From Pseudomonadota bacterium (GTDB lineage: Bacteria > Pseudomonadota > Alphaproteobacteria > Reyranellales > Reyranellaceae), in NCBI GenBank assembly GCA_023386865.1, contig JAEWIV010000111.1, positions 1 through 13,797 of the forward strand: a stretch of DNA of 13,797 bases, written 5' to 3'. Under the pieces are notes generated by a model. The model saw only the letters and a list, made by a program, of their open reading frames with translations, was not told the DNA's origin and did no database searches. How positions within the stretch are numbered: position 1 is the first letter of the stretch; each line of letters begins with the position of its first letter. Shown here piece after piece: positions 1-6,859 of this stretch. A program made the translations under genes and the position numbers.

Positions 1-225
1 CTCGGCCTCACGGTCGCGCGGCGGCGCCGTCGTCACCCGCGAATCGATCAAGTGCCGCGCGGCGTGCGCCACCTCCGCGACCGCGCGGTTGAAAGCCTCC
101 TCGTTGGCCTTGGAGGGCCGGTTGGCGCCGGCGAGCTTGCGCACGAACTGCAGCGCCGAGGCATGGACCTCCTCGTCGGTCGCGGGCGGCTTGAAGTTGT
201 GCAGGTTCCGGATGTTGCGGCACAT
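1..225 (-). CDS. DUF2277 family protein, 3' end cut by window edge
   Basis: This reading frame is open from an ATG at 225 down to base 1, giving 75 codons with no stop, so the C-terminus lies outside the window. The N-terminus MCRNIRNLHNFKPPATDEEV, followed by a stretch containing ALQFVRKLAG, RPSKANEEAF and VAHAARHLIDS, matches my memory of the DUF2277 family. Those are small cytoplasmic proteins of about 80-95 residues with the same MCRNI start, so only a short tail should be missing. The start is well supported: GGGAGG lies 6 nt before the ATG on the minus strand. The biochemical role of the family is not known to me. The gene diverges from the membrane protein gene at 330, leaving about 100 bp for two promoters. 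Confidence 0.85.
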   Translation of the reverse strand, partial: MCRNIRNLHNFKPPATDEEVHASALQFVRKLAGANRPSKANEEAFNRAVAEVAHAARHLIDSRVTTAPPRDREAE

Positions 226-265
226 GAAACGCCTCCCGGGCAAATGGATCCGGCCGATGCTGGCA

Positions 266-298
266 CGGCGCCGGCAAGCGCATCAAGCGCCGGCGCCG
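266..298. repeat. 10-bp GC-only perfect inverted repeat in a divergent intergenic region
   Basis: CGGCGCCGGC at 266-275 is the exact reverse complement of GCCGGCGCCG at 289-298, with a 13-nt loop between. It lies between the divergent starts of the DUF2277 gene (225) and the membrane protein gene (330). If transcribed rightwards it forms a very stable hairpin ending about 31 nt before the membrane gene's ATG. No T-run follows on either strand, so a simple intrinsic terminator is unlikely. A leader structure or operator is possible. In DNA this GC-rich, chance is also possible. Confidence 0.5.
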
Positions 299-329
299 GT
301 GGTATTGGAAACGGCGCCACCACTTTGGC

Positions 330-1241
330 ATGCTGTCGGCCATGAACATCCTTCCGATGGTGGGCGCCGACCAGCTCGCCAAGCTGCGCGACGGCATCAT
401 CGCCGCCGGATCGATCTCCTATCTCAGCGGATTCCTGGTGGTCGCCTCCTATTCGGCGTGGAAGGGCTTCGGGCTGACCAAGGTCCTCGATTCGCAGTAC
501 ATCGTCGCCGGCCTGCTGCCCGCGCTCGTGGTGTTCGTCACGGTGCAACTGCTGCGCGCCTCCAAGCGGACCGCCGACGGGATGCGCGTCGCCATCCTGG
601 AGAGCTACACGAAGCGCAAGCTCCAGGACGACGGCAGAGGGGCGGACGGGCTGTCGCGCTGGACCAAGGCCTTCGGGCTGCTGGGGATCGTCGGCAACAA
701 TCTGATCAAGTCGTGGCTGTACAGAATTTCGTTCGGCGTGTTCTTCATCAGCATCATCGTCGCCAACGCCGAGCACCTCGTCGACAACGCGACGATCCGC
801 AACATCTTCTTCGGCGTCGGCCTGTTCGCCTTCATCGCCCTCAGCGTCGCGTCGGTCGCGATCGGCGTCGCCCTGATCAACCTCGTCAACGACCTGCACG
901 GCGAGCCGCCGCGAACGCTCGCCGTGGCGCGCACCGCCTGGAAGATATACCTGGTCCCGTTGCCCCTGCTCCTGGGCGGCTCGCTCTTCACCATGGCCTA
1001 CCTCTATGTCACGGCGATCTTCCCGCTCATGCCGATCGAGTTCGGAGGCGCGGCGCCACGCTGCGTCCTGCTGGCGGCCAAGACCGGCTTCCTCGGCGAC
1101 GCCAAGGACCAGCCGCTCACCCTGCACAAGCTCACGCTGGAGCTTCCGAGCGATCCCTACGTGTTCTCGGACGCCGACAAGCACATCTGGCAGATCGCCC
1201 GCGACCAGGTCCTCGCCATGCGAAGCTGCGAGCCCGGCTGA
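330..1241 (+). CDS. Multi-pass inner-membrane protein of unknown function
   Basis: I do not recognise a family for this 303-residue protein. Hydrophobic stretches at about 25-45, 57-75, 130-147, 158-187 and 206-231 suggest five membrane segments. A charged loop lies at 76-115 (ASKRTADG, ESYTKRKLQD) and a short polar loop after residue 187. The last 70 residues are soluble, contain two Cys (245 and 300) and include the stretch ELPSDPYVFSDADKHIWQIARDQ. A second in-frame ATG at 342 would remove only four residues. Neither start has a strong ribosome site; GGAAACGG about 12 nt upstream of the first is the best candidate. The gene stands alone, diverging from the DUF2277 gene, and ligD follows 48 bp later on the same strand. 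Coding is supported by length and by a strongly hydrophobic pattern that the other frames lack. Confidence 0.75.
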   Translation: MLSAMNILPMVGADQLAKLRDGIIAAGSISYLSGFLVVASYSAWKGFGLTKVLDSQYIVAGLLPALVVFVTVQLLRASKRTADGMRVAILESYTKRKLQDDGRGADGLSRWTKAFGLLGIVGNNLIKSWLYRISFGVFFISIIVANAEHLVDNATIRNIFFGVGLFAFIALSVASVAIGVALINLVNDLHGEPPRTLAVARTAWKIYLVPLPLLLGGSLFTMAYLYVTAIFPLMPIEFGGAAPRCVLLAAKTGFLGDAKDQPLTLHKLTLELPSDPYVFSDADKHIWQIARDQVLAMRSCEPG

Positions 1242-1289
1242 TCGGCTCACCCCTCGGGCGGCGGCCGGGAAGTCTGATACGCTGACCCC

Positions 1290-4200
1290 GTGGCCAAGTC
1301 CCTCGACGCCTACAACGCCAAGCGCGACTTCTCGAAGACGCCGGAACCACGGGGCCGGACGGCCTCGGCCGGCGGCAACGGCTACGTCATCCAGAAGCAT
1401 GCGGCGCGGCGGCTGCACTACGATTTCCGGCTCGAGCTCGACGGCGTGCTGAAAAGCTGGGCGGTGCCCGAAGGCCCGAGCCTGATCGCCGGCAAGAAGC
1501 GGCTTGCCGTCGCGACCGAGGACCATCCGCTCGACTACGGCGCCTTCGAGGGCGTGATCCCGGAAGGCCAGTACGGCAGCGGGACGGTAATGATCTGGGA
1601 CCAGGGCACCTGGACGCCCGACTTCGATCCCGCGTTCGGCTACAGGAAAGGCCATCTGAAGTTCCACCTGAACGGCAAGAAGCTCAAGGGCCAGTGGCAT
1701 CTCGTGCGCATGAAGCCCAAGCCGCGCGAGAGGAATGAGAACTGGCTGCTGTTCAAGTCCGACGACGAGGCGGCGCGGCCGGCCGACGCGCCGGACATCC
1801 TGGCCGAGAGGCCGCATTCGGCCGCCACGGGACGCAGCATCGAGGCGATCGCGCGCGAGAAGGATCGTCAGTGGGCGTCGGGCCAGGGCGAGATCACCGA
1901 ACCCACGAGGAAGACCCGGCGCCGCCAGGCGGTGGTCGACCCGGCGGCCCTCGTCAAAACCAAGGCGGCGGCGAAGCCTGGCTTCATCGAGCCAAGCCTC
2001 GCGACCGGCACCGAGCAGGCGCCGTCGGGCAAGGAGTGGCTGCACGAGATCAAGCACGACGGCTATCGGCTGCAGGCCCATCTCCTGAACGGCAAGGTGA
2101 CATTGTTCAGCCGGCAGGGCCTCGACTGGACCGAGCGCTTTCCCTCGATCGCCCAGGCCTTGGGCGACGTGCCTGCGAAGGTCGCGATCATCGACGGCGA
2201 GGTCCTGGTGCAGACGGCGGCCGGCGTCGCGAGCTTCGCCATGCTGGTCGATGCGCTGAAGAGCGGCGGCGGCGACATGCTGTTCTACGGCTTCGATCTG
2301 CTCTACCTCGACGGCTTCGACCTGCGCGACACGCCGCTCGGCGTGCGCAAGGAGGCGCTGGCGAAGGTGTTGGCGCCCCTGGGCGGCGCGGGCCGCATCC
2401 GCTACAGCGACCATATCGCCGGCGACGGCGACGCCGTGTTCAAGCATGCGAGCCGGCTCGGCCTCGAAGGCATCATCTCCAAGCAGGCCGCCTCGCCCTA
2501 TCGCTCGGGCCGCGTGAAGACCTGGCTCAAGGTGAAGTCGAGCCAGACCGATCCGTTCGTGATCGCGGGCTTCGTGCCCTCGACGGTCGATCCGAAGGCG
2601 GTGGGCGCGCTGGTGCTGGGCGAGTACGCCGGCAAGGCGCTGGTGCCGGTCGGTCATTGCGGCTCGGGCTTCACCGCCGCCAGTGCGCGCGAGCTGTGGC
2701 AGCGGCTCGACCCGCTGCGCACGACCAAGCCGCCGTTGAAGGACGAGACGGCGCCGCCCAAAGGCGTGCGCTGGGTCGAGCCGGTGCTGTCGGCCGAGAT
2801 CGAGTATCGCGGCCGCACCGGCGGCGGGCTGATCAGGCATGCGGTGTTTCGCGAGCTGATCGAAGCCGCGCCCCGGGACCGTCCTCGCGTGCGGAGCGCG
2901 AAGCCCGGAACGGCGGCGCGACGCGAAGCGGAGCTGCCGGTACGGCTCACGAACCCCGGCCGCCTGCTATGGCCGGATCAGGGCATTACCAAGCAGGGCC
3001 TTGCCGAGTTCTATGCCGAGATCGCCGACTGGGTCCTGCCGCACCTCGCCGGCCGGCCGCTGAGCCTGCTGCGCCATCCCGAGGGCATCGGCGAAAAAGG
3101 CTTCTTCCAGAAGCATGCGTGGGCCGGCCTCGGCGACAGCGTGCGCCGCGTGCCCGTGCCCGGCGACGACCAGCCGATGCTGGTGATCGACGACCTTGCC
3201 GGCCTGCTCGAGCTCGTGCAGGCGAGCGTCCTGGAGATCCATCCGTGGGGCGCCATGGCCGAACGGCCGGAGCTGCCCGACCGCGTCACCATCGACCTCG
3301 ATCCCGGGGACAACGTGCCGTGGCAGCGCGTGATCGACGCCGCGCACGACGTGCGGCGCCGGTTGGCGACGCTGAAGCTCGAGAGCTTCGTGAAGACCAC
3401 AGGCGGCAAGGGGCTGCACGTCGTCTTTCCGATCGTGCCGCGCGCCGATTGGGACACGGTGAAGGCGTTCGCCCAATCGATTGCTTCGGCGATGGCGGCC
3501 GACCGGCCCGACCTCTACACCGACAACATGGCCAAGAGCGGCCGGCGCGGCCGCATCTTCGTCGACTACCTGCGCAACGGCATGGGGGCCACGGCGATCG
3601 GCGCCTATTCGACGCGGGCGCGAGACGGCGCGCCGGTGTCGGTGCCGCTCGCCTGGGACGAGCTGGGCGAGAACATCCGGTCGAGCCACTTCACCCTGCT
3701 CAACCTGCCCAAGCGATTGGCGGTGCTGGATCACGATCCGTGGGAAGGCATTGCCTCGCTGACACAGGCATTGCCGGGCGCGACGGCGAACGTGCCGGCG
3801 AAGGGCGACCTTATCGCCTACTGGAAGAAGGTCGCCGCGCAGGCGCTGCCCTATCTCGCGCGCCGGCCGCTGAAGCTGGTGGGCGGCGCACCGGGCAAGC
3901 CGCAGAAGGCGGTGCGCGCCACGGGCGACGATCGTTTCTGGATCGACAGCCTCGACGGGCTTCTGGGCCTGGTCGAGATGGGCGCCGTCGAACTGCATGC
4001 CGCCAACGTGACGATCGACGATCCGGAGCGACCGGACCTGCTGGTGTTCAGCGTCGGCCAGGCCGACACGGCGCTCCGCCTGCGCATGCTCCTGCTGGCC
4101 GAGGGGCTGGAGAGCTGGCCCAAGCTCACCGGCGACCGCGAGCTGCATGTCATGGTGCCGATCGAGCCCGATCTCGATCAGCGAGAAGCGCAGCGCTACA

Positions 4201-4433
4201 GCGAGCAGCTCGCGGCCCGCCTGGGCAATGCCGACATCGATTGCCGCTACAACAAGCCCGGCGCGCTGGCCATCGCCGCGTTCTCGCCGCGCGCGCTGCC
4301 GGGGTTTCCGATCGCCGCGCCCCTCGAATGGGCCGAGATGCAGCGCGGCATCGTGCCGGACACCGTCACGCTCGAGGATCCGTTGTCCGGACGCGGACGG
4401 CATTCGGCAACCGCAAAGGCTTCTCGGCGTTAA
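1290..4433 (+). CDS. ligD: DNA ligase D (PE-LIG-POL) with an extra degenerate polymerase-like domain
   Basis: Multifunctional ATP-dependent ligase of bacterial non-homologous end joining, normally recruited to breaks by Ku. The 1047-residue protein shows the 3'-phosphoesterase at about 1-170 (KRDF at 11-14, His37, His43, Asp45, EDHPLDY at 77-83). The adenylating ligase is at about 228-530 (KHDGYR with nucleophile Lys255, EGIISK at 393-398, WLKVK at 412-416). The primase-polymerase is at about 552-818 (Asp669 and Asp671 in TIDLDPGD, GGKGLHVVFP with His710, FVDYLRN with Asp759). Well-known members such as the Pseudomonas enzyme are about 840 residues. Here about 210 more residues follow and resemble a second, catalytically dead polymerase domain (see findings). 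The GTG at 1290 is the first possible start, because an in-frame TGA lies at 1275; its ribosome site is weak. No Ku gene is nearby. A lipoprotein gene follows after 18 nt. Confidence 0.95.
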   Translation: MAKSLDAYNAKRDFSKTPEPRGRTASAGGNGYVIQKHAARRLHYDFRLELDGVLKSWAVPEGPSLIAGKKRLAVATEDHPLDYGAFEGVIPEGQYGSGTVMIWDQGTWTPDFDPAFGYRKGHLKFHLNGKKLKGQWHLVRMKPKPRERNENWLLFKSDDEAARPADAPDILAERPHSAATGRSIEAIAREKDRQWASGQGEITEPTRKTRRRQAVVDPAALVKTKAAAKPGFIEPSLATGTEQAPSGKEWLHEIKHDGYRLQAHLLNGKVTLFSRQGLDWTERFPSIAQALGDVPAKVAIIDGEVLVQTAAGVASFAMLVDALKSGGGDMLFYGFDLLYLDGFDLRDTPLGVRKEALAKVLAPLGGAGRIRYSDHIAGDGDAVFKHASRLGLEGIISKQAASPYRSGRVKTWLKVKSSQTDPFVIAGFVPSTVDPKAVGALVLGEYAGKALVPVGHCGSGFTAASARELWQRLDPLRTTKPPLKDETAPPKGVRWVEPVLSAEIEYRGRTGGGLIRHAVFRELIEAAPRDRPRVRSAKPGTAARREAELPVRLTNPGRLLWPDQGITKQGLAEFYAEIADWVLPHLAGRPLSLLRHPEGIGEKGFFQKHAWAGLGDSVRRVPVPGDDQPMLVIDDLAGLLELVQASVLEIHPWGAMAERPELPDRVTIDLDPGDNVPWQRVIDAAHDVRRRLATLKLESFVKTTGGKGLHVVFPIVPRADWDTVKAFAQSIASAMAADRPDLYTDNMAKSGRRGRIFVDYLRNGMGATAIGAYSTRARDGAPVSVPLAWDELGENIRSSHFTLLNLPKRLAVLDHDPWEGIASLTQALPGATANVPAKGDLIAYWKKVAAQALPYLARRPLKLVGGAPGKPQKAVRATGDDRFWIDSLDGLLGLVEMGAVELHAANVTIDDPERPDLLVFSVGQADTALRLRMLLLAEGLESWPKLTGDRELHVMVPIEPDLDQREAQRYSEQLAARLGNADIDCRYNKPGALAIAAFSPRALPGFPIAAPLEWAEMQRGIVPDTVTLEDPLSGRGRHSATAKASRR

Positions 4434-4451
4434 CCCTCCTAAGGTTACGTC

Positions 4452-4622
4452 ATGGTCTTTTGTTTTCGCGTTCTTCTGGTCCTGGCCACCGCCGCTGCCC
4501 TCGCCGGCTGCGGTGTCGTTGCCGCGCCGGTGCGCGTCACCAGCGCTGCGGTCAAGGTGGTGCCGGTGGCCGGCGACGTCGTCGCCGCGCCGCTCGATGT
4601 GACGGCGGACGTGATCGACTGA
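4452..4622 (+). CDS. Small lipoprotein, possibly DUF6726-like
   Basis: This is a 56-residue protein. It has a short basic start (MVFCFR), a hydrophobic stretch and the lipobox LAGC, with Cys20 as the lipidated residue. The mature peptide would be only about 37 residues, valine- and alanine-rich, containing APVRVTSAAVKVVPVAGDVV and ending DVTADVID. This pattern resembles small proteobacterial lipoproteins that I recall under DUF6726; that name is from memory and tentative. AAGG 7 nt before the ATG supports the start. The gene lies 18 nt after ligD on the same strand and may be read through from it, though no functional link is known. Its stop is 17 nt from the stop of the converging DUF1640-like gene. 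Attachment to the outer or inner membrane facing the periplasm is expected from the lipobox. Confidence 0.75.
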   Translation: MVFCFRVLLVLATAAALAGCGVVAAPVRVTSAAVKVVPVAGDVVAAPLDVTADVID

Positions 4623-4639
4623 ACCCGCTTGGTCTTAGT

Positions 4640-5038
4640 CTAGTGCGGCAAAAGCCTGACAAGCGCCACGGTCAAGCCGACCTGAGCGAACGCGACGCCG
4701 ACCATCCATCGCAACATGTCGTGCTTGACTGCCGCGATGTCGACCGCAACCTCTCTCCTGAGCGCAGCGATGTCGGCTGCAAGCTCTGTCCTGACCGCAG
4801 CGATCTCCGCTGCAAGCTCTGTCCTGACAGCAGCGATGTCGGCTGCAAGCTCTGTCCTCACCGCAGCGATGTCGGCCGCAAGCTCCGTCTTGACCGCTGC
4901 GAGATCGGTCTTGGTGGCAACTTCTTCGCGCAAGGCTTGATCCAAACCTTCGGCCAAGGCCCGCGCCTCCCGCTCGCCCATGCCAGCGGCCTTCAGCCGG
5001 TCGACATAGGCCAGCTTGTCGAAGGTCAGCGTGGCCAC
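4640..5038 (-). CDS. DUF1640-like coiled-coil protein with C-terminal membrane anchor
   Basis: This 132-residue protein begins with an N-terminal segment (FDKLAYVDRLKAAGMGEREA) typical of small bacterial DUF1640/CCDC90-like proteins. A long coiled coil follows at about 45-105, built of near-identical 11-residue units such as VRTELAADIAA. One hydrophobic segment lies at about 109-129 (MLRWMVGVAFAQ onwards), two residues before the C-terminus. The layout suggests a tail-anchored membrane protein with a rod-like soluble part. The start is GTG at 5038 with AGGA about 8 nt upstream; no ATG occurs before residue 20. The 11-residue period (33 bp in DNA) is what a hendecad coiled coil uses. The function of the family is poorly defined in bacteria. 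Head-to-head AT-rich DNA at 5108-5141 may hold its promoter. Confidence 0.8.
   Translation of the reverse strand: MATLTFDKLAYVDRLKAAGMGEREARALAEGLDQALREEVATKTDLAAVKTELAADIAAVRTELAADIAAVRTELAAEIAAVRTELAADIAALRREVAVDIAAVKHDMLRWMVGVAFAQVGLTVALVRLLPH
4764..4895. repeat. 33-bp tandem repeat, four good units plus degenerate flanks
   Basis: The motif GCAGCGA (plus strand) recurs at exactly 33-bp steps: 4764, 4797, 4830 and 4863. Each unit encodes 11 residues on the minus strand (V/L-R-T/R-E-L/V-A-x-D/E-I-A-A). A weaker unit lies at 4731-4763 and another partial one begins at 4896. The units differ by only a few bases, so recent slippage or unequal exchange is likely. All steps keep the reading frame of the DUF1640-like gene. 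Confidence 0.9.
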
Positions 5039-5109
5039 GCCGGAATCCTACAGAAGCCACACCATGGCTTCAATACGCTCCCGAATTCGTTCGCCGCCCT
5101 GCGCATGCT

Positions 5110-5141
5110 CTTATAGATAGCATTACTACGGCACGATACAA
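5110..5141 (-). promoter_or_regulatory. Possible promoter of the DUF1640-like gene
   Basis: In an unusually AT-rich patch upstream of the gene starting at 5038, the minus strand reads TTGTAT (5136-5141), a 16-nt gap, then TATCTA (5114-5119), with TATAAG overlapping at 5110-5115. These resemble -35 and -10 boxes. A small hairpin (CAACC-ATC-GGTTG, 5143-5155) lies just beyond and could end the hydratase transcript. The call rests on sequence pattern alone. Confidence 0.35.
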
Positions 5142-5178
5142 CCAACCATCGGTTGAGCGTTGCGCTACCCCGGGGGCT

Positions 5179-5964
5179 TCACGCATAGGTGGCCGTGACG
5201 CTGCCAAACGGGCCGAAGTCGGCGACGTAGGTCTCGCCCGCCTTCGGCCGCAGCATGCCGGTCAAGGTGCCGGTGCTGATCATCTGGCCGGCCTTCATGC
5301 CGATGCCCGTGCGCGACAGCTCGTTGGCGAGCCAAGCCAGCGGCACCATGGGATGGTCGAGCGCGTCAGCCGCCGTGCCGCGGCGACGGGCGACGCCGTT
5401 GCACAGGAGCAAGACCTCCTGGTTCGCGATGTCGCGCCGGCGCCAATCCTCGATCGCCGGTCCGTAGCAGATCGTCCCGCCGCCCGCGCCGTCGGCCAGC
5501 ACGGCGCTGAGCGGCGGGAATGCATCGTCGTGCACGAAGCGGCACTCGGCGAGCTCGATGCCCGGGTGCAGCGACGTCACCGCCTCGCTCACTTCCTCCA
5601 CGCTGTACGGCCGCCCACGCGGCGGCAGGTCGACGCCGAGCCGCGCCTGGTATTCTACTTCCGGGATGGGGCTGCATTGCCGGGCATGCTCGACCGTCAC
5701 CGGCGAGAGCTTCACGCCGGGCGCGAAGACGCGACCGTAGATCGGCGAATCGGTACGCAGTTGCTGCTGCATCTCGGCCTTGGCGGCGGCGATCTTCCAG
5801 CCCGCGACCTGCCAGCCGAGCTCCTCCTCGACCAGGCGCGCGACGCGGTAGGCGGTGTCCTTGTCCGGCGGCACCAGGCCGGCATCGAGTCCGCTCTGCT
5901 GGCGCCCGTCGCGGCGGAGCGTCGCGAGCAATCGGGCGAGGTCGCGTTGCTGTCTTTGGTCCAT
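5179..5964 (-). CDS. 2-keto-4-pentenoate hydratase / fumarylacetoacetase-fold family protein
   Basis: This 261-residue protein has the length and motifs of the MhpD/hydratase branch of the FAH superfamily, cytoplasmic enzymes acting on 2-keto acids with a divalent metal. Visible motifs are GWKI at 55-58, IPEVEYQ at 100-106 with likely metal ligands Glu102 and Glu104, GIELAE at 135-140 with Glu137, DHPM at 203-206, and the family signature AGQMISTGTLTG at 225-236. Typical members hydrate 2-hydroxypenta-2,4-dienoate in meta-cleavage of aromatics. No ring-cleavage dioxygenase, aldolase or dehydrogenase partner is in the window, so the true substrate is unknown. A decarboxylase of the 4-oxalocrotonate type shares the fold and cannot be excluded. 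The ATG at 5964 starts the protein but has no clear ribosome site. The SYLF gene lies upstream on the same strand, with an 86-bp gap. Confidence 0.85.
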   Translation of the reverse strand: MDQRQQRDLARLLATLRRDGRQQSGLDAGLVPPDKDTAYRVARLVEEELGWQVAGWKIAAAKAEMQQQLRTDSPIYGRVFAPGVKLSPVTVEHARQCSPIPEVEYQARLGVDLPPRGRPYSVEEVSEAVTSLHPGIELAECRFVHDDAFPPLSAVLADGAGGGTICYGPAIEDWRRRDIANQEVLLLCNGVARRRGTAADALDHPMVPLAWLANELSRTGIGMKAGQMISTGTLTGMLRPKAGETYVADFGPFGSVTATYA

Positions 5965-6050
5965 GGCGTCAGGGCTTAGGATCAGCCCGGCGCTTCGGCA
6001 AACGACTTGTCCGCCCCGATCGCTGAACGAGGCTCAAGCCTGCCGCGGCC

Positions 6051-6737
6051 TCACCACCTCGCCATGAACTGGCGGATCGGCTCGGCGCCGGGATTGGTGA
6101 AGCGACGGTCGATCACGATCGCCTTGGTGCTGGCGCCCGAGCCGTAATAGAGCGCGTTCCAGTCGTTGTCGGGATCGAGGTAGGAGCCTTCGAGCGAGGC
6201 GCCGGCGAACAGGCCCTGGGAGCTCGCGAAGGCGATGATGTCGGCGCCGCCCGCGGTGGTCGAGCCGCCTTCGACGCCGATGCCGACCACCGCCAGCGCC
6301 ACGCCCGCCTCGGCGCCGAACTTGAACTTGTGATCGAGGATGGCCTGCAAACCCTTATCGGTCTTGATGATGAACACCACCTCCGACACCTTGGCGCCGA
6401 TCTGCAGGCCGACGCTGCCCGAGCCCATGGCGTAGAAGGCGGGCGGGCTCCAGTCCTTGGGCTGCGACCGTGCCATCAGGGTGCCGCGACCGCCGGCCAG
6501 GCCGAAGATCAGGCCGCCCTGTACCAGCTCGGGCACGATCAGCACGCCGCGCGCGTTCTCGATGTAGCGGGCGGCGTCGGGGTAATCCTTGCCGGTCAGG
6601 ATCTTGCGCGCGGCTTCGAGGCTGGAATCGACCAGCGCCTGGCGCTTGGCGTCGGCGCGCGCAGGCACGGCGGAGAGGATGGGGGCGGCAAACGCGGCCG
6701 CGGTGCCGGCGAGGACGGTTCGGCGGTCGAGCTTCAT
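6051..6737 (-). CDS. Secreted SYLF (YSC84-like) domain protein
   Basis: This 228-residue protein begins with a signal peptide. RR at 5-6 (LDRRTVLAG) precedes a hydrophobic core, and ARA-DA at 26-30 is a good cleavage site. The twin arginine could mean Tat export, but the motif is not a full match. The mature part fits the bacterial SYLF/Ysc84 domain: ARGVLIVPELVQGGLIFG at 62-79, GRGTLMAR at 83-90, WSPPAFYAMGSGSVGLQIG at 96-114, VVFIIKTDKGL at 120-130, and a C-terminal GSYLDPDNDWNALYYG at 184-199. In eukaryotes this domain binds phosphoinositides. In bacteria, periplasmic members are thought to bind lipid, but the role is unclear. AAGGAG 9 nt before the ATG fixes the start. An elaborate palindrome/direct-repeat region at 6793-6834 lies upstream, suggesting regulated expression. 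Confidence 0.88.
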   Translation of the reverse strand: MKLDRRTVLAGTAAAFAAPILSAVPARADAKRQALVDSSLEAARKILTGKDYPDAARYIENARGVLIVPELVQGGLIFGLAGGRGTLMARSQPKDWSPPAFYAMGSGSVGLQIGAKVSEVVFIIKTDKGLQAILDHKFKFGAEAGVALAVVGIGVEGGSTTAGGADIIAFASSQGLFAGASLEGSYLDPDNDWNALYYGSGASTKAIVIDRRFTNPGAEPIRQFMARW

Positions 6738-6792
6738 TTCTTATGCTCCTTGGTCCTGTGGCCGACGCCGGGGGAGGCGCCATCGGGCCACG

Positions 6793-6834
6793 ATCGTATC
6801 AATCGTATCATATTTAATGCCTGATATCAGGCAT
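6793..6834 (-). promoter_or_regulatory. Operator-like palindrome and tandem repeat over a putative promoter of the SYLF gene
   Basis: ATGCCTGATATCAGGCAT at 6817-6834 is a perfect 18-bp palindrome. Next to it ATCGTATCA occurs twice in tandem (6793-6801 and 6802-6810). On the minus strand, reading toward the SYLF gene, CTGATA (6825-6830) and TACGAT (6802-6807) are 17 nt apart and could be -35 and -10 boxes. The -35 would then sit in the palindrome and the -10 in a direct repeat, a common layout for a repressible promoter. The palindrome also lies 25 nt past the cobU stop and might instead form a 3' hairpin, but no T-run follows. Confidence 0.55.
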
Positions 6835-6859
6835 CTAGGGAATTTGCCTCAGAAAGGAC

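Noticed and set aside
48..2840. A 930-codon open frame on the minus strand across the first three genes
   Set aside because: It runs antisense to the membrane protein gene and ligD. Its composition is rich in Arg, Ala, Asp and Glu with no recognisable domain, as expected from the opposite strand of GC-rich coding DNA.
2967..4403. A 478-codon minus-strand frame inside the last part of ligD
   Set aside because: Antisense shadow. Even the extra C-terminal domain reads sensibly only in the ligD frame, where it aligns with the polymerase domain.
4716..4940. A repetitive 74-codon plus-strand frame (MSAASSVLTAA units)
   Set aside because: It is the other strand of the DUF1640-like coiled coil. The minus-strand protein has family features, a ribosome site and a membrane anchor.
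1871..5116. A 1081-codon plus-strand frame overlapping ligD and the repeat gene
   Set aside because: It is a second frame of ligD with an Arg/Ala/Gly-rich shadow composition, and the real ligD motifs are in the other frame. In the 33-bp repeats it gives a Cys-rich repetitive tail (SDVGCKLCP), which is only a by-product of the tandem DNA.
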